Shown here in pieces: positions 1 through 7,509 of a stretch of 64,000 nucleotides of DNA. The stretch covers positions 1 through 64,000 of the forward strand of contig DASYHQ010000059.1 of NCBI GenBank assembly GCA_035998445.1, given 5' to 3'. Numbering within the stretch: position 1 is the first letter of the stretch; every line of letters begins with the position of its first letter. Both the position numbers and the translations under genes were made by a program. The notes under the pieces are model-generated. The model was given only the letters and a program-made list of their open reading frames with translations. It did not search any database and was not told the origin of the DNA. The DNA is from Tepidisphaeraceae bacterium. GTDB lineage: Bacteria > Planctomycetota > Phycisphaerae > Tepidisphaerales > Tepidisphaeraceae.

Positions 1-168
1 GTGAGCATGCTCAAGCGGAACCTGGGCCCATTCGTCGCCGCCCGAACCGACCGCACCCGCTCGGCCGACGTAATGCTCCGCGTGCTGACCCACAATCTGG
101 CCTTGCTGATGCGCTTACTCAGAGAGCTTTTCTACGGAGCCAATCAAGTCTCTCATTCCAATCCAAAA
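1..168 (+). pseudogene. C-terminal remnant of an IS transposase (runs in from the left edge)
   Basis: Frame 1 reads through the window edge as SMLKRNLGPFVAARTDRT followed by VMLRVLTHNLALLMRLLREL. This resembles the last 40 or so residues of DDE transposases, in which a basic K-R-x-G segment is followed by an L-x-HNL helix. The frame has no stop where the family normally ends. It runs into a REP-like palindrome at 169 and stays open to about 504, antisense to the ArsR gene, so the natural C-terminus is probably lost or replaced. The family assignment rests on this short stretch only; an unrelated protein tail is possible. The 5' part lies outside the window. Confidence 0.4.
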
Positions 169-192
169 GCATGGGCGAGACGCCCATGCCAC
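169..192. repeat. Half copy of repeat family A
   Basis: A single palindromic word (core CATGGGCGAGACGCCCATG) lies just past the transposase remnant. Elsewhere in the window this word occurs as facing pairs about 135-140 bp long; here only one arm is present. Confidence 0.8.
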
Positions 193-210
193 GACAAGGC
201 CCCACGTACG

Positions 211-501
211 CTACCCTCCCGTTCCCATGCGTCGCGCCAGTTCGCGTTGGTACGCGTTGATCGTCGACCGGCGCGGCGTCAGGTACATGCACTGCCCTTC
301 CTTGCGTCCCTCGATCAGCCCCGCGTTGGTCAGTTCCTTCAGGTGATGGGAAATTGTCGCAGCCGTCAGGTCGAAGTCCTGCCGCAGCGCCTTGCACGAC
401 AGCTCGTCCCGCTGCCGGGTGATCTGCTGGAGCATCGCGAAGCGTTGCGGGTCGGCCAGCGCTTTGGAAATCCTGGTGAACTCATCGGTATCCATTGCCA
501 T
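211..501 (-). CDS. ArsR-family winged-helix transcriptional regulator
   Basis: A 96-residue protein made of one ArsR-type winged helix. It has the ISKALADPQRFAMLQQI helix near residues 11-27, the recognition region DLTAATISHHLKELTNAGLI near 44-63 and a basic wing (EGRKEGQCMYL). No metal-binding ELCVC-type motif is seen, so it is more likely a redox, small-ligand or autoregulatory ArsR member than an arsenic sensor. It follows the DoxX-like gene on the same strand after 73 bases. ArsR/DoxX pairs are common, and the regulator probably controls that operon. The start at 501 gives the usual family length. Confidence 0.85.
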   Translation of the reverse strand: MAMDTDEFTRISKALADPQRFAMLQQITRQRDELSCKALRQDFDLTAATISHHLKELTNAGLIEGRKEGQCMYLTPRRSTINAYQRELARRMGTGG

Positions 502-574
502 TGATTAGATAGGCATCGAACGGCCTGCAGTCAAATGGCTGAGGTTGATTGCGTCCGCCTTGGGGTCGAACGAC

Positions 575-1015
575 TTAGCGGCGGTTCCTACGAACCGGCC
601 GTCGCGCGATCGTCCACGCCCACCCAATCAACGGAAGTTGCAGCGCCACGCGGAGCCAGAGCAGCCAGGGCCAATCCATCCCGCCGAGCGGCACGCGGTG
701 GATGGCCATGTGGATGTTCGCTGGCGAGACGGCGATGAAGAACGCCACCAGCCCCCACGCCGCAGGCCGGCGCAGGCGGCGCGTCATCAAACCGGCAGCG
801 GCCAGCAGTTCGAGGACGCCGGTGACGTGGATGATCAACAGGTGATGCTGCGGCAACAGCCAGGGCGGCATGGCGGGCAGGTAGGCGCGCGGCCAGAGCA
901 AATGGGCGACGCCGGCGATCAGCATCATCGCGGCCAGCACGACCGGGGAGAGCGCTTCCCACCGCGAACGTCTGGGTGGACGGTGGGCAATAGCGGTTGA
1001 GGACGACGTGTTCAT
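575..1015 (-). CDS. DoxX-like integral membrane protein
   Basis: From the ATG at 1015 the product is about 146 residues with four predicted membrane helices, for example VVLAAMMLIAGVAHLLW and LLIIHVTGVLELLAAAGL. This is the DoxX/DoxD-like arrangement, with the G-x-x-E-x-x-A-x-x-G-L pattern in helix 2. An upstream in-frame Met at 1123 would add an Arg-rich, non-membrane extension that lies inside the toxin gene, so it is rejected. The ATG overlaps the toxin stop in an ATGA junction, implying translational coupling. The substrate is unknown; family members act in quinone or sulfur redox or stay uncharacterised. Confidence 0.8.
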   Translation of the reverse strand: MNTSSSTAIAHRPPRRSRWEALSPVVLAAMMLIAGVAHLLWPRAYLPAMPPWLLPQHHLLIIHVTGVLELLAAAGLMTRRLRRPAAWGLVAFFIAVSPANIHMAIHRVPLGGMDWPWLLWLRVALQLPLIGWAWTIARRPVRRNRR

Positions 1016-1275
1016 AGCCCGCGGTACGACTCGCGGCGGTGGGCGACGATGGTCACCTCGACCCGCTCGGCCGCATCGTCCACGTCGTACACCACGCGGT
1101 AATCGCCCACGCGGATGCGCCACAGCGTCGCGTGACCGGCGAGCTTCGTGCAGCCGGGTGGGCGGGGGTCGTCGGCCAATGCCAATACGCGCGGTTTGAT
1201 GCGTGCCAGGATCGAGCGATCGAGCTTACCGAGCGACCGCTCTGCCGTGTTCGAAAAAGCGACGTCGTACGGCAT
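1012..1275 (-). CDS. RelE/ParE-type toxin of a type II toxin-antitoxin pair
   Basis: An 87-residue basic protein with the RelE/ParE fold signature: MPYDVAFSNTAERSLGKLD at the N-terminus, an internal LAGHATLWRIRVGDYRVVYDV strand block (LxG..xWRIRxGxYRVxY) and a C-terminal VTIVAHRRESYR. In this family such residues bind the ribosomal A-site mRNA (RelE) or gyrase (ParE); the sequence does not decide which. It starts 3 bases after the antitoxin stop and overlaps the DoxX start by four bases, so all three genes are probably cotranscribed. Confidence 0.85.
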   Translation of the reverse strand: MPYDVAFSNTAERSLGKLDRSILARIKPRVLALADDPRPPGCTKLAGHATLWRIRVGDYRVVYDVDDAAERVEVTIVAHRRESYRGL

Positions 1276-1278
1276 CAG

Positions 1279-1530
1279 CTATACCCCAAGTTTGCGAAAC
1301 ACCTCGGCTGCGCTCACGCGCCGCCCCGGCTCGGCCAATCGTCGGATCGACTCGGCGACGTCGCCTTCCTCCTGGCTGACGACGCGCTTCGTCGCCCGCG
1401 CAGGTTTGGCTGGCCGCTTTGCGGCGGGCTTGGGCTTTGCTGACTTCTTCAAAGCCTGGTACTCGCGGTACTCCTTCTCGGGGATGACGACGAACCGCTG
1501 GCCGTTGAGATTCAGCATTGCTGGGGGCAT
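1279..1530 (-). CDS. Antitoxin partner of the RelE/ParE-type toxin
   Basis: An 83-residue protein directly upstream of the toxin gene. The N-terminus (MLNLNGQRFVVIPEKEYREY) resembles small Phd/YefM-like antitoxins that carry a VxIPExEYR segment. The middle is a Lys/Ala/Pro-rich linker (residues 30-50), and the C-terminal SIRRLAEPGRRVSAAEVFRK helix is a likely toxin-binding part. A GAGGTG ribosome binding site sits four bases before the ATG at 1530, supporting this start over the Met five residues later. The assignment depends mainly on gene order and size. Confidence 0.7.
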   Translation of the reverse strand: MPPAMLNLNGQRFVVIPEKEYREYQALKKSAKPKPAAKRPAKPARATKRVVSQEEGDVAESIRRLAEPGRRVSAAEVFRKLGV

Positions 1531-1572
1531 AAGACACCTCGTTGAAGTCAGTATATCGTCCTGCCACGTTCC

Positions 1573-3435
1573 TCACACGGTTTCCCGTGGGCCCGCACGG
1601 TCCAGGTGGATCGCAAGCACCGTTACGTCCGATGGCGTGATGCCGCTGATGCGCAACGCCTGGCCGAGGCTGCGCGGCGTGAAGGTCATCAGCTTCTGCC
1701 TCGCCTCGTTGCGCAGGCCGACGACGGCGGTGTAGTCGATCGACGGCGGGATGAGCTTCGTCTCCATCTTCGCGAAGCGTTCCAGCGCGCGATCCTGCCG
1801 GGCGATGTAGCCCTCGTATTTCGCCGCGATCTCGATCGCCCGGCCGGCGTCGGGCGTGATGGCGCGCAGCACGTCCGGCAAGCTACCGACGCGCTGCAGG
1901 CTGGCCCAGTCGTTCTCCGACCGCCGCAGCCATTCGAAGGCGAGCACGCCTTCAACGCGCGTCGTCTTCATCAGTTCTAACCCCACCTCGATCGCATCAC
2001 GGCGGGCGGTGAAGCGGGTCCAGCGATCATCATCCACCAGCCCCGCGGCCCGGCCGATCGGCGTGAGGCGCGTATCAGCGTTGTCCGCCCGCAAGTGCAG
2101 GCGATGCTCGGCCCGGCTGGTGAACATGCGATACGGTTCGGTCGGCGGCTTGGTGACGAGATCGTCGACCAACACGCCGATGTACGCCTGATCGCGCTTC
2201 AGCACGAAATCCGCGACGCCCGTCGCGGCGTAGCGGGCGGCGTTCAAGCCTGCCACCAACCCCTGCGCCGCGGCCTCTTCGTAGCCGCTGGTGCCGTTGA
2301 TCTGGCCCGCCAAGAACAGGCCGCTGACCTTCTTCGTCTCCAGCGTCGATCGGATCTGCGTCGGCCAGACCATGTCGTATTCGACGGCGTACCCGTGCCG
2401 CAGGATCTGGGCGTGGGCCAGCCCGGGAATCAGCCGGACGATCTGTTCCTGCACCTCGGCGGGCAAACTGGTGCTGATGCCGTTGCAGTAGATCTCGTCC
2501 GTCTCCAGCCCCTCGGGCTCTAGGAAGATGTGGTGCGACAGCTTATCGGCGAACCGGACCACCTTGTCCTCAATGCTCGGACAGTACCGCGGCCCCGTCG
2601 ACTGAATCTGCCCGCTGTACATTGGCGCGCGGTGCAGGTTCGCGCGGATGATCTCGTGGACCTGCTCGTTCGTGTTCGTGATCCAACACGGCACCTGCGG
2701 CAGCGGCGGGCGCCAGGGCGCACTGCCAGGCTGTCCGTACTCGTTCAAATACGAGAACGGCATCGGCTCGTCGTCGCCGGGCTGCAATTCGAACAACGAG
2801 AAGTCGATCGTCTCCTTCTTCAGCCGTGGCGGCGTGCCGGTCTTCAGACGGCCCAGTTCCAGGCCGAGTTTGACCAGCGATGCGCTCAGCCCCTTCGCCG
2901 CCGCCTCACCCACGCGGCCGCCTTCGGTCTGGCGTTCGCCGGTGTGCATGAGGGCCCGCAGGAACGTGCCGGTGGTGACGATCGCGGCACGGCAAGGCAG
3001 CGCACGGCCGTCGGCGAGTTGCACGCCAGCGACGCGCGTACCCGTGGCATCGGCGAGAATCTCCGCCACTTCCCCTTGCACGATGTCCAGGTTCGGGCAC
3101 GTAGCCAGCAGCCGTTGGACTTCGATCGCGTACTTGTACTTGTCCGCCTGCGCACGCGGTCCCCAGACGGCCGGGCCCTTGCTGCGGTTCAGCATGCGGA
3201 ACTGGATGCCGGTGGCGTCGGTCGCCAGGCCCATCAGGCCGCCGAGCGCGTCGATCTCGCGGACCATCTGCCCCTTGGCCAGGCCGCCGATGGCGGGGTT
3301 GCAGCTCATCGCGCCGACGCGGTTCGGGTCGAACGTGACGAGCGCGACCGTTGCCCCCGTGCGCGACGCCGCCCACGCGGCCTCCGCGCCGGCGTGGCCG
3401 CCACCAATCACCACAATGTCGTACGAACGTGCCAT
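1573..3435 (-). CDS. mnmG: tRNA uridine 5-carboxymethylaminomethyl modification enzyme MnmG (GidA)
   Basis: The 620-residue length matches the family. The FAD-binding motif [19 protein letters not shown] opens the protein. The family blocks [19 protein letters not shown] (about 155-175), [15 protein letters not shown] (about 280-295) and [16 protein letters not shown] (about 375-390) follow, with the helical C-terminal domain that contacts MnmE and tRNA. With MnmE it installs the carboxymethylaminomethyl group on wobble U34 in the cytoplasm. No mnmE or rsmG is adjacent in this window. It follows a small membrane-protein gene by 13 bases on the same strand. Confidence 0.97.
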   Translation of the reverse strand: MARSYDIVVIGGGHAGAEAAWAASRTGATVALVTFDPNRVGAMSCNPAIGGLAKGQMVREIDALGGLMGLATDATGIQFRMLNRSKGPAVWGPRAQADKYKYAIEVQRLLATCPNLDIVQGEVAEILADATGTRVAGVQLADGRALPCRAAIVTTGTFLRALMHTGERQTEGGRVGEAAAKGLSASLVKLGLELGRLKTGTPPRLKKETIDFSLFELQPGDDEPMPFSYLNEYGQPGSAPWRPPLPQVPCWITNTNEQVHEIIRANLHRAPMYSGQIQSTGPRYCPSIEDKVVRFADKLSHHIFLEPEGLETDEIYCNGISTSLPAEVQEQIVRLIPGLAHAQILRHGYAVEYDMVWPTQIRSTLETKKVSGLFLAGQINGTSGYEEAAAQGLVAGLNAARYAATGVADFVLKRDQAYIGVLVDDLVTKPPTEPYRMFTSRAEHRLHLRADNADTRLTPIGRAAGLVDDDRWTRFTARRDAIEVGLELMKTTRVEGVLAFEWLRRSENDWASLQRVGSLPDVLRAITPDAGRAIEIAAKYEGYIARQDRALERFAKMETKLIPPSIDYTAVVGLRNEARQKLMTFTPRSLGQALRISGITPSDVTVLAIHLDRAGPRETV

Positions 3436-3448
3436 CGATGTTACTGCC

Positions 3449-3640
3449 CTACTCGGCGTCCTCGCTCAACCGCCGGTGCCGCTCGCGTAATCCTGCCAAG
3501 CCCAGCCCTGCGCTCACAGCGGCCGCGACGGTCAGCAGACGCTGCTGCACGACCGGATGGTTGCCGCGGTAGGCCTCCCAGCCGCACGCGCCGGCGATGA
3601 CGAGGAACGAAAAGGCCAGCCGGGCGATCCAGAAGCGCAT
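3449..3640 (-). CDS. Small membrane protein of unknown function
   Basis: About 63 residues from the ATG at 3640, or 66 from the ATG at 3649. It has two hydrophobic helices, [19 protein letters not shown] and [17 protein letters not shown], with a basic C-terminal tail ([12 protein letters not shown]). It lies 13 bases upstream of mnmG and may be cotranscribed. No family is recognised. A longer in-frame extension to 4387 is only the antisense of the neighbouring gene and is excluded. Confidence 0.5.
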   Translation of the reverse strand: MRFWIARLAFSFLVIAGACGWEAYRGNHPVVQQRLLTVAAAVSAGLGLAGLRERHRRLSEDAE

Positions 3641-3730
3641 GCGCGGCATTCTAGCACGTTCCCGGCGTTTCCGGCGTTCCGCGGGCTCGGCATTTTTGGG
3701 ACGATGGGCAGCCATCATTGGAGTTGCATT

Positions 3731-4345
3731 ATGCGTATCGCGTCCATCCTTATCGTGCTTTGCCTTACTGCGTCCCTGTCGGCCCAGACGATCTATCGGG
3801 ATCGCGTGGATCAGCCGCGTGATCAGAGCGACCGGGCCGGTGCGGTCATGCGGGCCCAGCAGAACCAGGCGAAGTCGCAGATGGAGTCGGCCCGGTTGCG
3901 CGTGGTCAAAACCTTCGAAGCGTCGGAGGACTGGCAGAAGGCGCAGCAGGAACTGCAACAGGCCCAGGCCGCCTACGACGAGGCCAGCAAGCCCGTCTTG
4001 GACGCGCTGAAGGAGAAGCCCGAGTACAAGGAATCCAAGAAGGCCGAGGAAGAGGCCCGCGCCGCGGTGCAGGCGGCCCATAAGGAAGGCGATCCCTCGC
4101 CCGCCGAGGTCACCGCCCCCGCGACTGAAGCGCTGGAGGCCGGCAGCGAGGTGACGAAGATGGAGCAGGCCGCGCTCGATGCCGACCCGAAGGTGGCTGA
4201 GCTGAAGGCCAAGCGCGACGAGATCGCCGCCCGCCTGCAGGCCCTTCAACAGCAGCGCGACGCCGCCATCCTCGCCGACCCCGAATGGCAGGCCGCCAAG
4301 AAGCTTCACGACGAGGCGGCGGTGAACGCGGCGCAGAGCTATTGA
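3731..4345 (+). CDS. Secreted coiled-coil protein of unknown function
   Basis: From the ATG at 3731 the product is about 204 residues with a classical signal peptide (MRIASILIVLCLTASLSAQ, cleavage after SAQ). The rest is almost entirely charged, Ala/Glu/Lys/Gln-rich helix (for example KAEEEARAAVQAAHKEG and KRDEIAARLQALQQQRD), typical of a periplasmic coiled coil. An upstream in-frame start at 3557 would put a non-signal extension before the peptide and is rejected. Nothing identifies a specific family. It stands alone between divergent mnmG and a downstream repeat. Confidence 0.75.
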   Translation: MRIASILIVLCLTASLSAQTIYRDRVDQPRDQSDRAGAVMRAQQNQAKSQMESARLRVVKTFEASEDWQKAQQELQQAQAAYDEASKPVLDALKEKPEYKESKKAEEEARAAVQAAHKEGDPSPAEVTAPATEALEAGSEVTKMEQAALDADPKVAELKAKRDEIAARLQALQQQRDAAILADPEWQAAKKLHDEAAVNAAQSY

Positions 4346-4360
4346 TGCGGGGACCTCAAT

Positions 4361-4498
4361 CGTGGCATGGGCGTCTCGCCCATGCATGTGGTAAGGCCGA
4401 GGGATCTGATCTGCTGGTAACCGTTCTGTCGAAGCGGACCAGCCCCAATAAGATTACTCGTTCTCTCCAAGCGCATGGGCGGAACGCCCATGCCACGG
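4361..4498. repeat. Inverted-repeat element, family A copy 2
   Basis: Two facing palindromic words (left core CATGGGCGTCTCGCCCATG, right core CATGGGCGGAACGCCCATG) bracket about 85 bases between the coiled-coil protein gene and the SDR gene. The outer flanks read CGTGGC and GCCACG. The arms differ by two bases in the palindrome centre. Confidence 0.85.
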
Positions 4499-4560
4499 TC
4501 AGAGCCCGTTAGGCGCCTCCCCTCGTCTGCGAACGTTCCTTCCGCTAGCATCCTGCTGCG

Positions 4561-5325
4561 ATGGCGAATCCAAGTTTTGACATGACGGGTAGAGTGGCGC
4601 TTCTGACCGGCGCGGGGCGTGGCATTGGTCTGGCGATCGCCAAGGCGTTCGCCGCGGCCGGTTGCGCGGTGGCGATTCAGGACGTTGACGCTGCCGTCGC
4701 CGACGACGCCGCGGGCCAGATCGAGCGCGCCGGTGGCCGGGCGATCGGTTTGGCCGGTGACGCGACCGATCACGCCTACGCCGCGGTCTGCGTCGCCGAG
4801 GTCGAGCGGCAACTCGGCGGGTTGCACGTGCTGGTGAACAACGCCGCCATTCAGGACCGCGTGGACTGGCTCGAGCAACCGCCGACCGACCTTGTGAAGA
4901 TTCTGTCGGCCAACGTCGTCGCGCCGATCATGTTCTGCCGGGCGGCCGTGCCGATCTTCCTGAAGCAGCACTGGGGCCGCATCGTCAACATCGGGTCCAT
5001 CCAGGGACGCGGCGGCAACCTTGGCATGCTCCCCTACTCGCTCAGCAAGGCGACGATCCCGAAGCTCACCAAGGCCCTCGCCCGCGAGTACGGCCGCGAG
5101 GGCATCACCGTCAACTGCATTGCGCCCGGCTGGATCGCCAGCACCTTCCGCAACCGCAACGACTTCGCCAACGACGAGGAAAAGGGCCAACGCGGCAAGC
5201 GCATTACCGTTGGCCGCGTTGGCGAACCGCATGACCTCGGCGGCACCGCGCTGCTGCTCTGCACCGCTGCGGGGGAGTACATCACCGGGCAGACGATCTT
5301 CGTGGATGGCGGGATCAGCGCGTGA
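4561..5325 (+). CDS. Short-chain dehydrogenase/reductase (SDR, FabG-like)
   Basis: A 254-residue classical SDR. The cofactor motif is TGAGRGIG at residues 16-23, the NNAAIQD loop is near 97, the catalytic Ser lies in NIGSIQG, and the YSLSK Tyr/Lys pair is near 158-162. The C-terminal GQTIFVDGG signature completes the fold. It would catalyse NAD(P)-dependent carbonyl reduction or alcohol oxidation in the cytoplasm. Asp at the end of strand 2 (IQDVD) favours NAD over NADP. The substrate cannot be told; sugar or polyol, or 3-oxoacyl, substrates are both common in the family. It is flanked on both sides by family A repeats. Confidence 0.9.
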   Translation: MANPSFDMTGRVALLTGAGRGIGLAIAKAFAAAGCAVAIQDVDAAVADDAAGQIERAGGRAIGLAGDATDHAYAAVCVAEVERQLGGLHVLVNNAAIQDRVDWLEQPPTDLVKILSANVVAPIMFCRAAVPIFLKQHWGRIVNIGSIQGRGGNLGMLPYSLSKATIPKLTKALAREYGREGITVNCIAPGWIASTFRNRNDFANDEEKGQRGKRITVGRVGEPHDLGGTALLLCTAAGEYITGQTIFVDGGISA

Positions 5326-5350
5326 GAGCAACCGGCTGGAGCCGCGTTTA

Positions 5351-5489
5351 CCGTGGCATGGGCGTCTCGCCCATGCCTGTGGACTGGAATAGGAAATGCA
5401 ATTCTTTAGCTACTGCGCGGACCAGGCCGCAGCCATGAATTCGGTCTTCCGGCCTCACTACACGCATGGGCGAGACGCCCATGCCACGG
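5351..5489. repeat. Inverted-repeat element, family A copy 3
   Basis: Facing words CATGGGCGTCTCGCCCATG and CATGGGCGAGACGCCCATG, with outer flanks CCGTGGC and GCCACGG, lie about 85 bases apart in the spacer between the SDR gene and the DUF89 phosphatase gene. The arms are exact reverse complements over at least 26 bases. Confidence 0.9.
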
Positions 5490-5530
5490 TGAAGACAGCA
5501 GCCCTCATCACAAACGCATCATAGGCCCTC

Positions 5531-6634
5531 ATGACCCCTCTCCCTCCCCAATCCGAACCGCGCAATCCGCACTCGGCGATCCCCCTCTTCCCCTTCGTGA
5601 AGCTGGCGGATCCCGCAACCTACGTCGCCTGCTCATGGGACCTGGTGGCGGACGCCGAGGCGCGGGTCTACTGGTGCGAGTTCTTCAAACGACACGTCCG
5701 CACGATCATGAAGCTCGGCATCGAAGCCGTCGAGTCGCGCGGCGGGCATCGGGACGACGCCGAGCGCCGGGCGGCGGCGCTGCTCACCGAGTTCGACGCC
5801 TTCTACGACCACGTCATCAGCCAGCCGACCGATTATGGCCGGGTGACGATCCTGCAGCTGGACCTCTGGCGCGACGCGATGCTGCGCAAGCACGGCTTCG
5901 TCGACGCGTTCATCGACCTGAAAAACCGCGAGAACGAGAAGATGCTTCCCCTGCTGCCCGCCGCCTGCGCGCAGCTGGATGCGCTAGGCGGGCTGGAACA
6001 GGTGAAGGCCATCATCGAAGGGGTGTTCGCGGGCAACATCTTCGACATGGGGGCCGAGGCCACGGCCAAGGCGTTCGTGAACGGCAGCCCCGACTTCTTC
6101 GCGATCCGCGCGACGCTCTCGCCCCGCCCCTGGCTGATCGACGATTTTGATGCGCTCGCCGACCGCCTGCTGAACGGCCCGCGGCACCGCAAGGCCGTCT
6201 TCTTCATCGACAACGCCGGCAGCGATTTTCTGCTTGGCGCGATCCCGATGATCCGCTGGCTGGCCATGCGCGGCACGCGCGTCGTCATCACCGCCAACGA
6301 GCGGCCCACGCTCAACGACATGACGATTCACGACGTGAACGCCTGGTGGCCGCGCATCCTCGCGACGGAACCCTCCTTGGCCGCACTGCCCATCGAACGC
6401 GTCACCAGCGGCACGGGTGAACCGCTGATCGATTTGCTCGGCGTGTCGGCCGAGCTGAACGCCGCCGCCGCCGATGCGGACCTGGTGATCCTGGAAGGCA
6501 TGGGGCGTGGCGTCGAGAGCAACCTGGACGCCGCGTTCAACTGCGATGCGATCAACCTGGCGATGATCAAGGACCTCGCCGTCGCCAAACGCCACGCCGG
6601 CAAGGTGTACGACTGCGTCTGCCGGTTCCGATAA
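5531..6634 (+). CDS. DUF89/ARMT1-fold damage-control phosphatase (PANK4 phosphatase-like)
   Basis: A 367-residue DUF89-family protein. The segment FFIDNAGSDFLLGAIPMIR near 225-245 supplies the D-N-x-G-x-D metal site. RGTRVVITANERPTLNDMT and LVILEGMGRGVESN (near 317-335) are the other conserved blocks, closely matching the phosphatase domain of eukaryotic pantothenate kinase 4. That family dephosphorylates 4'-phosphopantetheine and oxidised derivatives, acting as metabolite repair on the CoA pathway. The substrate is inferred from these motifs and is not proven. No kinase domain is fused. The ATG at 5531 has no clear ribosome binding site, so the first 25 or so residues may be extra. Confidence 0.75.
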   Translation: MTPLPPQSEPRNPHSAIPLFPFVKLADPATYVACSWDLVADAEARVYWCEFFKRHVRTIMKLGIEAVESRGGHRDDAERRAAALLTEFDAFYDHVISQPTDYGRVTILQLDLWRDAMLRKHGFVDAFIDLKNRENEKMLPLLPAACAQLDALGGLEQVKAIIEGVFAGNIFDMGAEATAKAFVNGSPDFFAIRATLSPRPWLIDDFDALADRLLNGPRHRKAVFFIDNAGSDFLLGAIPMIRWLAMRGTRVVITANERPTLNDMTIHDVNAWWPRILATEPSLAALPIERVTSGTGEPLIDLLGVSAELNAAAADADLVILEGMGRGVESNLDAAFNCDAINLAMIKDLAVAKRHAGKVYDCVCRFR

Positions 6635-6751
6635 GCATGACCGCTCGGCCAACACGTCCGATTTCGCCGCGAACGCCGCAGCCCGATAATATTCCTGTTT
6701 GCGGGCCTGGGTCGGCGCGTCACGTCGCGCAGCGCACGCTCGCCAGATCGT

Positions 6752-7024
6752 AACCAATTGGTTGCGCCGCATAACCAATTGCTCGAGCCGCGCAACCAAT
6801 TGGTTGCGTCGCGCAACCAATTGCTCGAGCCCCGTAACCAATTGGTTGCGCCGCGCAACCAATTGCTCGAGCCGCGCAACCAATTGCTCGAGCCCCGCAA
6901 CCAATTGGTTGCGCCGCGCAACCAATTGCTCGAGCACCGTAACCAATTGGTTGCGCCGCGCAACCAATTGCTCGCGACCCGTAACCAATTGGTTGCGCCG
7001 CGTAATCAATTGCTCGCGACCCGC
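6752..7024. repeat. 13-unit tandem array with 21-bp period
   Basis: Thirteen units of exactly 21 bp follow each other without gaps. Every unit starts AACCAATTG (AATCAATTG in the last). Two types nearly alternate: one continues GTTGCGCCGC, making AACCAATTGGTT a perfect palindrome, and the other continues CTCGAGCC or CTCGCGAC. Because 21 is a multiple of three the array is open in several frames and gives false heptad ORFs (NQLVAPR/NQLLEPR). It lies between the DUF89 gene and an HD phosphohydrolase gene, with no gene inside. Confidence 0.95.
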
Positions 7025-7285
7025 GGCCGGTTCGCTGAGCACCGCCGCCAAGCGGCGGCGGCATTCGGCGGGCTCGCCCGACGTCGCAACAAACTGCCAT
7101 CGCGGCGTGGCCCATCTGCAAAGCGATGCGGACCACTGGGCGCGATTCGCTACGAAGTCGCTTCCACGCCAGTTCGATGCGCCGGAGCGATCGACCGCCG
7201 TACCCCGGGCGGCCCACCCATGTCCGCCGCGAAGGAAACGGGCGGGCCGCCCGTTGTACGGTCGCGCGATCGGCGTTCGCTCCAA

Positions 7286-7422
7286 CCGTGGCATGGGCGT
7301 CTCGCCCATGCACTCGGGAAGCACGAGCGGTCCAATTAAAGCCAGTTCGCTTCGATAGAACGCTGCCCAACCAACATCATTTTCCGGCCTTCACACGCAT
7401 GGGCGAGACGCCCATGCCACGG
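7286..7422. repeat. Inverted-repeat element, family A copy 4
   Basis: CCGTGGCATGGGCG on the left and CGCCCATGCCACGG on the right frame about 80 bases of unique sequence. The palindrome centres (TCTC left, GAGA right) are complementary. The 260 bases between the 21-bp array and this element show no gene or other clear signal. Confidence 0.9.
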
Positions 7423-7509
7423 TGAAGACGCCGCTGGCCGTCGCCGCTGCGCCCCCTTCGGTGCAATTCCTTCGCGTCTTCGGGGCTTCGCGGTTAATTT
7501 TCTCTTCCG

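Noticed and set aside
6758-7339. Long open frames on both strands over the 21-bp array (heptad repeats NQLVAPR or NWLRGAT).
   Set aside because: The unit length is a multiple of three, so frames stay open by arithmetic. There is no ribosome binding site, and the sequence outside the array has no coding character.
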